From positions 54,313-118,312 of the forward strand of contig NZ_AUMU01000016.1 of the NCBI RefSeq assembly GCF_000430845.1: 64,000 nucleotides of DNA, read 5' to 3'. This DNA is from Chryseobacterium gregarium DSM 19109 (GTDB lineage Bacteria > Bacteroidota > Bacteroidia > Flavobacteriales > Weeksellaceae). Shown here one piece after another: positions 16,933-25,839 of the stretch (the stretch's first letter is position 1; every line of letters starts with the position of its first letter). The notes under the pieces are model-generated. The model was given only the letters and a program-made list of their open reading frames with translations, was not told the DNA's origin and did no database searches. The position numbers and the translations under genes were made by a program.

Positions 16933-17388
16933 ATGTCACAAACAAAATTATTATCACCGGATGAGATCAAAGCGTACAATGATGTATTTGTCGCCTCTTT
17001 AGCACAATTAAATGATTTGGCCCATCAGCAAAGAATGCAGATATTGCAGGAGGCGATCACTGTCAGGAGGGAAATCAATGGTAATGTTCCGTCAGACCCA
17101 TCGCAAATCAGCACTTTGCTGGCCGATACTAAATCTGATCCGGCCAAAAAAAATCTTAATACAGAAACTGCAGTTCAGGCGGCCGGTACTGAAAATCCGG
17201 TATCTGAGGAAAGTGACCCCTTTTATGCCAATCTCATCAAGGCTATCAGTGATGCCCAGCAAAATGCTGTTAGTACTCAAAACCAGGGCTGTATATTGGC
17301 TCAGGCTGCTCTAACGCAGGGAATTATGATGATGTACTCTAATGAGGATGTAGGTGAAATCGCCCGGCTTCTGGACAAAAGTGAATAG
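16933..17388 (+). CDS. RebB-like R-body protein
   Basis: 151 aa. The C-terminal third (about residues 96-136) matches the RebB pattern: FYANLIKAISDAQQNAVSTQ followed by NQGCILAQAALTQGI and MMMYS, i.e. the conserved N-A-V-x-x-Q block followed by A-A-x-x-Q-G-x-x-x-x-Y-S. The N-terminal two thirds are not conserved and carry a low-complexity linker. RebB proteins are structural subunits of R-bodies, proteinaceous ribbons that extend on a pH change. Only one copy is present and no RebA/RebD or reb sigma-factor gene is adjacent, so ribbon formation is uncertain. No signal peptide. Confidence 0.6.
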   Translation: MSQTKLLSPDEIKAYNDVFVASLAQLNDLAHQQRMQILQEAITVRREINGNVPSDPSQISTLLADTKSDPAKKNLNTETAVQAAGTENPVSEESDPFYANLIKAISDAQQNAVSTQNQGCILAQAALTQGIMMMYSNEDVGEIARLLDKSE

Positions 17389-17605
17389 AAAGTAAAAAAA
17401 AATATATATATTTATTTTACACCGACGAACCATTATTTTAAGAGATGAACCGCCTTAAGATTGCTCAGAGGCTAACGAGTTTCACCAATCAACCGTTCAG
17501 TTGTTCTTATTTGCCGATCCGTTTTTAGAAAATATCCCGCCGGACGATGCCTGAAGAACTGATCAGGTTCTGAACAAAACTAAGGCAGGTACTATTCTCT
17601 AAATA

Positions 17606-17636
17606 AATACTCCGAAGCCATAGGCTTCGGAGTATT
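17606..17636. terminator. Bidirectional hairpin between convergent genes
   Basis: AATACTCCGAAGCC, loop ATA, GGCTTCGGAGTATT: a perfect 14-bp stem. It lies between the RebB-like gene (plus) and the SpoIIAA-like gene (minus). The rest of the 17389-17698 gap shows nothing. Confidence 0.6.
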
Positions 17637-17698
17637 GTGATGGTATTGAAAAAAAGATATTGTATACTCTGTAACGGTGCTGTCTGAAAGCCTGGTTT

Positions 17699-18079
17699 TT
17701 AACTTTCAGGATAGTCAGGTTCACCGCCGTTATTGCACCAGTACAGGGCATTGTAGACATTGTCCTTTGGAAAGAACTTAAGATTTTCATTGTTATTCAG
17801 GCCGCTCAGCTTCTGTATTCCGGCGTCATCGCTTACGATGGCTGCACGGTTGTACGTGGAGATGTTTTTAAGGCTTGAAAGTGATTGTGTCATCCACGCA
17901 TCTACATCAGCATGTGCTGCATCCATATTTAAGTACAGCAGATAATTCAATTCGTCAAACTTGGCCACTTTGTTCCTGACATGGGGAATGACGATATTTT
18001 CAAAATCTTCCTGATTAATTTCACCGCTGGCATTGAATGCCGCAACATTTTCGGGAGCATCGTTAAGTAAGGTAATCAT
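17699..18079 (-). CDS. SpoIIAA/STAS-like protein (DUF3478 type)
   Basis: 126 aa from the internal ATG (MITLLNDAPENVAAFNASGE); the frame continues upstream to 18121 but that extension is not conserved-looking. The pattern (NVAAFNASGEINQEDFENIV, then ELNYLLYLNMDA, then NRAAIVSDD) matches the SpoIIAA-like/STAS domain family that includes small stress-associated cytosolic proteins. Typically one strand-helix repeat domain with no catalytic residues. Precise role unknown. Confidence 0.75.
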   Translation of the reverse strand: MITLLNDAPENVAAFNASGEINQEDFENIVIPHVRNKVAKFDELNYLLYLNMDAAHADVDAWMTQSLSSLKNISTYNRAAIVSDDAGIQKLSGLNNNENLKFFPKDNVYNALYWCNNGGEPDYPES

Positions 18080-18213
18080 ATCATATATTTTTTGGTGTAA
18101 GAAAAGTTTAGCAATTATCAAACCAAAAAAAGAATTCCTTCCGGCTGTTTTACGGGATGCTGCAGGAAGAGGTCCGGATACACCGTCAAAACAGTTGTTC
18201 AGGAGGCCTGAAG

Positions 18214-21200
18214 CTATTCTGACCTGAACAGAACATCGATCTTCTTCTTAGTTTCGGTATCGGGGCTTACCTTATAAAATTCTTTAATCAGATCCGGAGA
18301 GGCCGGCTTTTTAGGATAACGGTTGTGCAGAAGAAAATTCCTTAGTGCTGTATTCACCTTGTCTTCACCGATCAGTTCACTTAGCTTAACCATCACTACC
18401 GCACCTTTGGAATAGGAAATATGCGTGTTTTCGCCCGTTACCCTGTACAGCGCCTGATGTTCGGACAGGCCTTTCCCGCTGTCAAAAATTTGCTGGTGCA
18501 TCTTTACTTTTTCCATCATTTTTTCTCTGCCGTGTCTCTTTTTGTAGAGCATCATTTCAGTGTACATGGCCAAGGTTTCCGTAAGCATCACGGCTCCTTC
18601 CCGGTCATCCGGATCGATGCGGCTGTTTCCCCACCAGAGGTGGGAAAGTTCATGGCCGGCGAGTTCATTAATGACATCCTGGTTCTGATCTGTATGGATA
18701 TTGGCGTGGAACAGCATATCTTCAGCCATAAAAACCGATGAAGGGTAAGCGGTGGCGGCAAAACCGTTGGAGAAGGAAGAAACTTCTGCAAAGTTGATGG
18801 TTTTATAAGGGTAGTTCCCAAAATTCAGGGAACAGTAATCCAGCGTAAGTTTGGCACTTTCCATCAGGTGGTCTACATTTTCAGCATGTTTTTGATGGTA
18901 AAAAATGTTGATGGCTGTTCCGTGGTACATCATTCTTTTAGTCTGATACCTTGCCGAAGAAACCGCAAAGCGGAACGGGATATTACCGGCCCTATACCGG
19001 AAATAATTTCTTGTCCCTCTTGTAAAACGGTTCTTCAGGTCTCCGGTCCCGATGGCCGTCTGATCCTTTTCCGTGGACACGGTCATGTCCAGGTTAATAA
19101 AATCCTTTATGAAGACTTCAGGATCATCCGCTTTCTTTAAGCCGGCCCTTTTTCCCAGTCTGAATTCCGCACGCTTGTTTTCGTCTTCAATTTCATTGGA
19201 TTTAAGGTATCCAAACAACGGATAATACCGGCTGATCCTCATAAAAGACCCGTTTTCTATGATGGCGTTGAACGGATTGTGGCCGTTCACCGGCGACCAG
19301 TCATAAGAAATGGTAAAATCAAGACGGGCGGTTTCACCGGGCTGTAAAGGCTGATTGAGCTTAATTTCGGTGACTTCCCGGTTGATCTTCCTTGATTCTG
19401 AATGCGTTTTGAAAACGGCTGATACCATCCTGAGATCCGGATGGAAATTGATCAGAACATTTTTAATAGCGGTATCAGTCGGATTCACCAGCCGGTAGGT
19501 CCCGGTGATTTTATAGGCATTTTCAGACGGATACAGGTCAATCCAAGTCATAACGTCGGTAACCATAGGCTGCGGAAGCCTTTCATAGGGTTTGAATTTC
19601 TGTTCGTAGCGCACGGACTGCAGGATTTCCCCCTCTTTATTCTGCGGAAGGTAACCTTTTATGAAAAGGCTTGCTGCAAAAGTTCCGGATAATATTATCA
19701 TGACGGTGAGAATGATTGATTTGATACCGGGTTTCGGGGTTTTGAACGATGCATTGAGCAGCCATAAAAAAACAATCAGCCCCGCTCCAAAGGCAAGACG
19801 TTCGGCAAAAGCCAGGGCATACATTCCATATCCGTTGAAATCACTGTATACGCCCTTGTAATCTGAAAAAATTAGCAATAATGGGTACGCAATGATTTTT
19901 TCAGAGAGCGGTCCGGCCAGCGTAAGGCCGGCCATCAGGGAAATCCCAAGGGCGACAAATCTGTTTTTGACCGCATCATTAATCAGCAGCATAAAAGCTG
20001 AGAAAAGGATCAGCGGAAACGTATTGAACAGAACCGTTCCCCAATACGCATTCCAGTCAATGTGAAAATAATGGTAAACAAGCTGGAATCCCAATCCCTC
20101 CGCAATAAGAATGGCGGTAAGGAAGAACATTAAAATAACGGCGCTGAGAAAATGTCCGCTCAGCTTGCTTTTAGAAAAATACGTGCTTTTTTCAATCATT
20201 GAAAACCCCGATGAATGGCTCCTCCAATACAGATCGTTGGTAAAATAAATACAGATCAGTATTCCGAATAAGTGGAAATTTTCTGAGATCGTGGTGGCCA
20301 TCAGCCCTGAGCTTGCGTATTTCTGAGGGATACGGATTCCCTTTTCGATTTCGGCGTACATTTCCATTCCTATAAAGAACAACAGCAATACGGAAACGGC
20401 TGCCATGGTAATGCTTTTAAAAAGGTAAATAAGGTCGATTTTTGCGAGTGACACAACGGATTTTACCTTGGCCGCATACCCGAATGTTGGTTCTGCGGTG
20501 GTGAATTTTCCCGTAATCCCGATATCGGAAGCACGGGCAACCCGGCTTTTATCTTTGTTTTTATTGGGATGCCGGGCATATGCGGAAAACGAAAATAACC
20601 TGTAGGACCACAATAATAACAGGATTGAAATACCCAGGAACACCGTTCGGTTGATCAGTAAGTATCCGGAAAAAGGCACCACAACGGTATTCTTCTGTTT
20701 AACCGTCAGCATTTTTGCTTCAAGAAAATAGGATGAGATGCCGAAAGGATCCGCCAGTGCCGAAAACTGCTGGGTGGCTAAAGATTGCGGCAGGCTTCCT
20801 GCCATAAACGGAGAATCGGAAAAAACCATGATGATCATATAAACCACGTAAAGAAACAGTCCGCCGATAACGGTCAGAAGCTTTTTCCTCGTGGTGAATG
20901 CGATGAAGAATAAAAAACTGCAGACCACCATGCTGTTCACCATGCCGAAAACCAGAACAGGGTAGAGGTAGTGCCGGAAATTAAAGAAAGGCTGGATTTC
21001 ACTTCCTGTGCGCAGATTCTGCCCGATGATAAAACCGGACATCAACAACGTAAAATTTAAAAAAGTCTGCAGAAAAAAAGTGAGGAACTTCCCTTTTACA
21101 TACGTCTGTTTTGAAAATGGGTAAGAAAAAATGAGTGCACTGAATTTTGAATCCCAGTCTTTAAAAAGAATCCGGATGGCATAAATGATCGCCAAAAAGA

Positions 21201-21390
21201 TAATGACCAGGCTCAGCATTCCGGTCATAAAACCAACAGTGTAGGGCGAATTTAAATAGATCCCTTCCCCAACCGTAAGGTTGAACTGGTTTCCGCAAAA
21301 AATGCCGGTCAATACTAAAAGTAAGGCCATAACACAGGCCGGCCAATGCTTGATACTGCGTCTGGCGTCAAATAAAAAGAAAGCGTTCAT
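18214..21390 (-). CDS. ABC-2 type permease fused to M1-family metallopeptidase
   Basis: 1058 aa. The N-terminal ~550 residues carry about twelve hydrophobic segments in two ABC-2-like halves (for example FMTGMLSLVIIFLAIIYAIR). The C-terminal ~450 residues form a gluzincin domain: zinc motif HELSH at 913-917 followed by the third ligand region LTETLAMY. The GAMEN exopeptidase signature of true M1 aminopeptidases is not present; the equivalent region reads VSSFSNGFAATAYPSS. The gene is preceded, 2 bp away, by its ATPase (21393-22265), so they form an exporter with a tethered peptidase domain, possibly outside the inner membrane. Substrate unknown. Confidence 0.9.
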   Translation of the reverse strand: MNAFFLFDARRSIKHWPACVMALLLVLTGIFCGNQFNLTVGEGIYLNSPYTVGFMTGMLSLVIIFLAIIYAIRILFKDWDSKFSALIFSYPFSKQTYVKGKFLTFFLQTFLNFTLLMSGFIIGQNLRTGSEIQPFFNFRHYLYPVLVFGMVNSMVVCSFLFFIAFTTRKKLLTVIGGLFLYVVYMIIMVFSDSPFMAGSLPQSLATQQFSALADPFGISSYFLEAKMLTVKQKNTVVVPFSGYLLINRTVFLGISILLLLWSYRLFSFSAYARHPNKNKDKSRVARASDIGITGKFTTAEPTFGYAAKVKSVVSLAKIDLIYLFKSITMAAVSVLLLFFIGMEMYAEIEKGIRIPQKYASSGLMATTISENFHLFGILICIYFTNDLYWRSHSSGFSMIEKSTYFSKSKLSGHFLSAVILMFFLTAILIAEGLGFQLVYHYFHIDWNAYWGTVLFNTFPLILFSAFMLLINDAVKNRFVALGISLMAGLTLAGPLSEKIIAYPLLLIFSDYKGVYSDFNGYGMYALAFAERLAFGAGLIVFLWLLNASFKTPKPGIKSIILTVMIILSGTFAASLFIKGYLPQNKEGEILQSVRYEQKFKPYERLPQPMVTDVMTWIDLYPSENAYKITGTYRLVNPTDTAIKNVLINFHPDLRMVSAVFKTHSESRKINREVTEIKLNQPLQPGETARLDFTISYDWSPVNGHNPFNAIIENGSFMRISRYYPLFGYLKSNEIEDENKRAEFRLGKRAGLKKADDPEVFIKDFINLDMTVSTEKDQTAIGTGDLKNRFTRGTRNYFRYRAGNIPFRFAVSSARYQTKRMMYHGTAINIFYHQKHAENVDHLMESAKLTLDYCSLNFGNYPYKTINFAEVSSFSNGFAATAYPSSVFMAEDMLFHANIHTDQNQDVINELAGHELSHLWWGNSRIDPDDREGAVMLTETLAMYTEMMLYKKRHGREKMMEKVKMHQQIFDSGKGLSEHQALYRVTGENTHISYSKGAVVMVKLSELIGEDKVNTALRNFLLHNRYPKKPASPDLIKEFYKVSPDTETKKKIDVLFRSE

Positions 21391-21392
21391 AC

Positions 21393-22265
21393 TTATGGTT
21401 TTTGAGTGAGCGTATGGAAATAGACGTGTTCCAGCGAAGGATGCACGGCAGAAAAATCAGGAAGCGGGTGTTCCGAGAATGCGGTGATGTATAATGCTCG
21501 TTCGATGAGCTGCTGGCTGATGATGTGATAATGGGACTGGTAATGTTCCAGCTGGGTTTTATCAATCTTCCTGGACCAGATCTTATGTTCCAGACCGGCA
21601 ATCAGCCCGGCGGGATTTCCCTGTCTCAGAAGCTGCCCCTGTTTGATAATGGCGACTTCTGAACACAGGTTTCTGACGTCTTCCACCAGATGGGTGGAAA
21701 GAATGACAATGACATCGCTGCTGATATCACTGAGCAAAGAATTGAAACGGTTTCGTTCTTCAGGATCCAAACCCGCCGTAGGTTCGTCCACGATAATGAT
21801 TCTGGGATTTCCCAGTAAAGCCTGGGCAACCCCAAAACGCTGTTTCATCCCTCCCGAAAAGGTGTGGGCTTCCTTATTCTTAAAATCGGAAAGATTCACT
21901 TTTTCCAATACGTTTAAAATCTGTTTTTTCCGCTCCGGACGATCTCCGATGCCTTTTAAGACAGCGATGTGCTGTAAAAGGTCGTAGGCGGACACTTTGG
22001 GGTAAACCCCGAAGTCCTGGGGAAGAAATCCCAGGTTCTTTTTAATGGGATCAGGATTTACAGAAACATCGGTTCCGTTGAACATAATATTTCCGGAAGT
22101 CGTTTTCTGTAAGCCCACAATGGTTTTCATCAAGGATGATTTTCCGGCGCCGTTGGGTCCCAATAAGCCGAATATTCCGTTTCCGATTTCCAGAGAGATG
22201 TCCGTAATGGCCCGGAAGCCGTTTTTGTACGTGAGGTTCAGGTTGCTGATGCGTAAGGTATTCAT
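21393..22265 (-). CDS. ABC transporter ATP-binding protein
   Basis: 290 aa from MNTLRISNLNLTYKNG (ATG at 22265); the frame opens at 22307 but the extra 14 residues are not conserved-looking. All ABC motifs are present: Walker A GPNGAGKS (residues 36-43), Q-loop, signature FSGGMKQR, Walker B IIIVDEP and the H-loop STHL. The short C-terminal extension is typical of ABC-2 exporter ATPases. It powers the permease/peptidase fusion encoded 2 bp downstream. Confidence 0.95.
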   Translation of the reverse strand: MNTLRISNLNLTYKNGFRAITDISLEIGNGIFGLLGPNGAGKSSLMKTIVGLQKTTSGNIMFNGTDVSVNPDPIKKNLGFLPQDFGVYPKVSAYDLLQHIAVLKGIGDRPERKKQILNVLEKVNLSDFKNKEAHTFSGGMKQRFGVAQALLGNPRIIIVDEPTAGLDPEERNRFNSLLSDISSDVIVILSTHLVEDVRNLCSEVAIIKQGQLLRQGNPAGLIAGLEHKIWSRKIDKTQLEHYQSHYHIISQQLIERALYITAFSEHPLPDFSAVHPSLEHVYFHTLTQKP

Positions 22266-22387
22266 AAGATTGATTTTAGGATGCAGGCATCCCGGCAACG
22301 TTTCCATTGCTTTTCAGACTGCGTTTAAAAAATATCGGGTACAGCTTGATGCCGCTGCAGAGCCATAAAGGTTTTTCTAACGGGTAA

Positions 22388-22594
22388 TTATTCTTCTTTA
22401 TATTCCAGAAGATCTCCGGGCTGGCATTCCAGGGCTTTACAGATGGCCTCCAGCGTATCGAAACGTACGCCTTTTGCTTTTCCTGTTTTCAGAACAGAGA
22501 GGTTAACCGTGCTGATGCCCAGTTTCTCTGCCAGTTCTTTGCTCTGCATTTTCCGCCTGGCGAGCATGACGTCTAAGTTAATGATAATCGGCAT
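22388..22594 (-). CDS. XRE-family helix-turn-helix regulator, 68 aa
   Basis: Single Cro/CI-type HTH: MLARRKMQSKELAEKLGIS, then TVNLSVLKTGKAKGVRFDTL and EAICKALECQPGDLLEY. This is the small YozG/YdfN-like form usually encoded with a DUF2975 membrane protein, here 1 bp upstream. Probably controls its own operon or development-like responses; DNA target unknown. Confidence 0.92.
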   Translation of the reverse strand: MPIIINLDVMLARRKMQSKELAEKLGISTVNLSVLKTGKAKGVRFDTLEAICKALECQPGDLLEYKEE

Positions 22595-22595
22595 T

Positions 22596-23111
22596 TTAGA
22601 TAAATAGGTCTTGTTCGTTCTGTAAATGGAGTCCCTGCTTAAAAATATTGGCCAGAAAAAGGCAAAAAATCCCCAGCATAAAATGGATGAAGACCAGCCC
22701 CCATATGATGCTTTCCACTTCTACAAAGAAGCTGGCGGTAATGACCATAGGCAGAGGGAAGAAAATATTATAGGCATAAAACCTTTTTAACCGCATGATG
22801 TTTTCTTCGGCAAATAATTTGGTCTGAAAAAAAACCCGGAACACTTTTGCTGAGAACCAGAAAAAAATCCCGTAACATAACAGTACCGTTAAAAATGAAA
22901 ATATAATATAGGGATAATTATTTTCAATGTTGATAAACGGCTGTTCCGTAAAAGGGTAATGGATGTGGAGATACAGGTTTTCCTTATACGGAGCTGTGGA
23001 AAAACCGGTGGCCAGGCAGAACACTGAATACACAAAGGTCAGCAGATAGGCTGTTGATAATACCAGGCATACATAGTAGAGGATCCTGGAAATGGTTTTG
23101 GTCTGATTCAT
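22596..23111 (-). CDS. DUF2975 membrane protein
   Basis: 171 aa with four predicted transmembrane segments: ILYYVCLVLSTAYLLTFVYS, YIIFSFLTVLLCYGIFFWFS, FPLPMVITASFF and WGLVFIHFMLGIFCLFLANI. The helix VFRVFFQTKLFAEENIMRLK between segments 2 and 3 is the most conserved part of DUF2975. Co-transcribed with the small XRE regulator directly downstream, a common pairing whose function is not established. Confidence 0.85.
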   Translation of the reverse strand: MNQTKTISRILYYVCLVLSTAYLLTFVYSVFCLATGFSTAPYKENLYLHIHYPFTEQPFINIENNYPYIIFSFLTVLLCYGIFFWFSAKVFRVFFQTKLFAEENIMRLKRFYAYNIFFPLPMVITASFFVEVESIIWGLVFIHFMLGIFCLFLANIFKQGLHLQNEQDLFI

Positions 23112-23618
23112 AATATCACGAATAATTAATAATGCAAATATATAATTAATTATCGTAAAACATTAATTAATTAAAAAAATATAATCAAATTCATCATTTA
23201 TGCTTTGCCCGGATATGGCCCGGGCAGATCCTGTGGTCCTGTAGAAGAAAGAAACGGCCGGGAAAGCGTCCGGTGACTGCATCCGCCGGCCGATGCAGAC
23301 GGGTAATCCCGGTTCTGGAAAACGTTTACCGCCCATGCAGATCCAGCCCCGTTTACGCAGGGACCCATTTTCTGATGAAAGGGGATTTCATTTGCTTTAA
23401 AGCTTTATTGTTAAAATATTGATCTGTTTGCTGTTTATAGCATACCGTTTGCTAAAACTAAATATCCGGCCGTTTTTTTCGGGAAAAGAAAACAAAGATC
23501 AGGATCATTTTTTATGACCGTCAAGGAATTTTGTACGGAGGCGTTGATCATCTTTTGCTTTTATTTTGTCCGTATTTTTACTACTCTTTTGGTCGGTTAA
23601 TTAAACGTTACAGTCATT
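23112..23618. other. Divergent intergenic region of 507 bp
   Basis: No gene seen. It holds a promoter for the DUF2975 gene at 23135-23142 (minus) and a GC-rich palindromic stretch around 23209-23230 (GCCCGG ... CCGGGC). Confidence 0.45.
23135..23142 (-). promoter_or_regulatory. -7 promoter box of the DUF2975-XRE operon
   Basis: On the minus strand TATATTTG, an exact TAnnTTTG match, 23 bp before the ATG at 23111. Confidence 0.5.
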
Positions 23619-24035
23619 ATGCAAACGACTATTGTTAAAGATAAATCAAAAGCAGGTTCAGATAAAGCTCTTTTATCATTGATCAAAAAAGATCCGGAAG
23701 CAGGTTTTGATGAGCTGTACGGGCAATATTCCTGCACTTTATACGGCTTGGCCATCCATGCGGTCCGGTCACAGGAATATGCAGAAGAAATCGTCCAGCT
23801 GACCTTTGTAAGAATTCTGGACAGGATAAACCTTTTTAAAGATCAGGCGGCTTCTATGTGCACCTGGGTTATTCAGAACCTTGTCATGACGATACAGGAA
23901 TTTTTAACCTCTAAGAACATCCGCTACCAACTGAAAACGGACCGTTTCCCGGTTTTTACTTTTGAATGGGAAAAAGAAGCTGACGGGCATTACCAAATTG
24001 CAGATCCGGATGCCTTAGGACTGCAGATCATATAA
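23619..24035 (+). CDS. Sigma-70 region 2-like protein lacking region 4
   Basis: 138 aa. The first ~90 residues look like sigma region 2: SLIKKDPEAGFDELYGQYSC, AEEIVQLTFVRILDRINLF and the region 2.4-like ASMCTWVIQNLVMTI. The remaining ~45 residues (RYQLKTDRFPVFTFEWEKEA...) show no helix-turn-helix, so region 4 is missing. The stop is followed by non-coding DNA without a plausible continuation in another frame. It may be a truncated ECF sigma factor or a dedicated region-2-only regulator. Confidence 0.7.
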   Translation: MQTTIVKDKSKAGSDKALLSLIKKDPEAGFDELYGQYSCTLYGLAIHAVRSQEYAEEIVQLTFVRILDRINLFKDQAASMCTWVIQNLVMTIQEFLTSKNIRYQLKTDRFPVFTFEWEKEADGHYQIADPDALGLQII

Positions 24036-24091
24036 AGATTGTCAACTATTTACGGTATACTTTGCTGTTCAATACACTTTTTAATTTTATG

Positions 24092-24099
24092 TATATTTG
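24092..24099 (+). promoter_or_regulatory. -7 promoter box of the T9SS cargo gene
   Basis: TATATTTG matches TAnnTTTG exactly; it lies 18 bp before the ATG at 24118, giving a very short leader. Confidence 0.5.
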
Positions 24100-24117
24100 C
24101 CGGATTAAAAAAATACG

Positions 24118-25014
24118 ATGATAAAAAAATTACTTTCGTTAGCTTTAACAGGTTCGTTTTGTTTATTGGCTTTCAGCCAGACGATATCCTTCGAAACCTC
24201 AGAAGGATATACACTGGGGGACATTAACAACCAGCAGGGATGGAATTATTGGGGAAGTACAGGCTCCGGCCCTAACACCGGAATGATCGTCAATACTGCT
24301 GCTGCTACTGCAGGATCAAACGCTTTACAGGTGGTCAGCAATGATACTACCGACGACGGAGGCGTCAGAAAGAACATTACCGGGTTTGCCACAACCGAAT
24401 ATTCCTTTGATTACAAGATCGAAAATATTGAAGGCTCAGATTATTTTATGGCGGTCCGTGACAACAGTAATGCCATCATAGGAGCTTTTGTGATAGACTA
24501 TGAGGAAGGGAATCTTGCTGTTTATAATGGGATAACTGATGAAGTAGATGTTACATCCGTTACAATTACACCAAATACATGGTATCATTTTAAAATGGTA
24601 ATCAATAAGGCCACCAATGTTGTGCAATATTTCTTAAACAATATGCTGTTAGGAAGTGAAGATATTTCAGCTGCAACAACCAATCCCGGAATCATTGATT
24701 TTGCGTACGATGACTATGGCACCGGATTTACGGTAGACAATATCAAAATAGTAAACTCGGACCTGTTGGCCACTTCCGATGCCCATTATGATAATAACAT
24801 AAACATTTACCCTAATCCCGCATCAGACTATATTAACGTTAGGACTCAGGATAAAATAGGGTCTATTGAGATTTATGATGTTTCAGGTAAATTGGTTTTA
24901 AAAGATTTATCCGGAAGCAATCAGGTATCTGTATCGTCACTGCCCAATGGGACTTATCTTTTAACGACAAAAATAAAAGACCGGTTCATCAATAAAAAAT
25001 TTGTCAAAAAATAA
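24118..25014 (+). CDS. Secreted protein with T9SS type A sorting domain
   Basis: 298 aa. Signal peptide (KKLLSLALTGSFCLLAFS), then a ~190-residue beta-rich domain of concanavalin-like jelly-roll appearance (QQGWNYWGSTGSG, TEYSFDYKIENIEGSDYF, NTWYHFKMVINKATN). The C-terminus is a standard T9SS type A CTD: INIYPNPASDYINV, IEIYDVSGKLV, then LPNGTYLLTTKIKDRFINKK ending KFVKK. Exported by Sec, then released or anchored at the cell surface by the type IX system. Ligand unknown. Followed by a strong terminator at 25059-25091. Confidence 0.9.
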   Translation: MIKKLLSLALTGSFCLLAFSQTISFETSEGYTLGDINNQQGWNYWGSTGSGPNTGMIVNTAAATAGSNALQVVSNDTTDDGGVRKNITGFATTEYSFDYKIENIEGSDYFMAVRDNSNAIIGAFVIDYEEGNLAVYNGITDEVDVTSVTITPNTWYHFKMVINKATNVVQYFLNNMLLGSEDISAATTNPGIIDFAYDDYGTGFTVDNIKIVNSDLLATSDAHYDNNINIYPNPASDYINVRTQDKIGSIEIYDVSGKLVLKDLSGSNQVSVSSLPNGTYLLTTKIKDRFINKKFVKK

Positions 25015-25058
25015 GCTGGATCTGTACAAAACAGGCTAACGCCTATTAACATTAATAT

Positions 25059-25091
25059 ATCCGAAGGAATCATTTTTCTTCGGATTTTTTT
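25059..25091 (+). terminator. Intrinsic terminator of the T9SS cargo gene
   Basis: ATCCGAAG and CTTCGGAT form an 8-bp stem around an 11-nt loop, followed by a run of T. Confidence 0.85.
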
Positions 25092-25289
25092 GTCCTGCTG
25101 GAAACCGCATACAGGATAACGCCAGGATAGGATATCCATACTTTATTAACCCAAAACTTTATTTTTAAGTGTGACTGAAGAGGCTGTGATTACAATAAGA
25201 GAAAATTCAGGAGACAACATATCCTAACGTATTCTGAACGAGAGAGATTACAGGATATAAGATTCCTGAGTTTTAAAGTCAGCAATTCA

Positions 25290-25709
25290 TTAAGTTTTTT
25301 GCGCCGCATCGATCCTCTGAAGCATATCGCATGCTGATTTTGAGGTTTTTGTAATCCTGGGGTCCTGGGTAATCACCTGTTCTAAAAAAGACCGGTGGGT
25401 ATCTCCCCACACATTCATCGCATCAATAATAGGCATTAATGACCATCCTATTTCCGTTAAAGAATATTCCACTTTCGGAGGTAACTGGTGGTAAATTTTC
25501 TTTTCAATCATCCCATGATCTTCCAGTTCTTTCAGCTGCACATTCAGTACCCGGCGGGTGGCATCGGGCAAGAGCTTCTGGATTTCACTCGGGCGCTTTA
25601 CATTCATCGATATCGCATTCAGGAGTGCCGGTTTCCATTTGCCGTTAAGCACTTCGCGGGTCAGATGCAGGCCGCAGTCTATGGTAAGGGGAATCTTTCT
25701 TTCGTACAT
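25290..25709 (-). CDS. HxlR-family transcriptional regulator
   Basis: 139 aa winged-helix regulator: CGLHLTREVLNGKWKPALLN, the helix-turn-helix PSEIQKLLPDATRRVLNVQL, and the wing IYHQLPPKVEYSLTEIG. The N-terminal cysteine of redox-sensing HxlR members is present (Cys12). It is divergent from the Old Yellow Enzyme-like gene at 25840, whose expression it probably represses until an electrophile is sensed. The shared 130-bp spacer contains two palindromes. Confidence 0.92.
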   Translation of the reverse strand: MYERKIPLTIDCGLHLTREVLNGKWKPALLNAISMNVKRPSEIQKLLPDATRRVLNVQLKELEDHGMIEKKIYHQLPPKVEYSLTEIGWSLMPIIDAMNVWGDTHRSFLEQVITQDPRITKTSKSACDMLQRIDAAQKT

Positions 25710-25714
25710 AGCAC

Positions 25715-25775
25715 GTTTGTTTATACAAACATACGCATTTAACCGAATCTGCAGGTAGGGATAAATTTATCCCTA
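25715..25775. promoter_or_regulatory. Two palindromic operator candidates and a promoter between HxlR and OYE genes
   Basis: First palindrome GTTTGT-TTAT-ACAAAC at 25715-25730; its right arm overlaps TATGTTTG on the minus strand (25726-25733), an exact -7 box for the regulator. Second, a 20-bp perfect palindrome, TAGGGATAAATTTATCCCTA, at 25756-25775, with a related half-site (TACCCTAT) at about 25787. The HxlR protein is the natural candidate ligand. Confidence 0.55.
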
Positions 25776-25839
25776 TGGTATTCATTTACCCTATATTGTT
25801 TTAGCGTGGCAGATACCGGAAATTTGTTAAAAAAAAATA

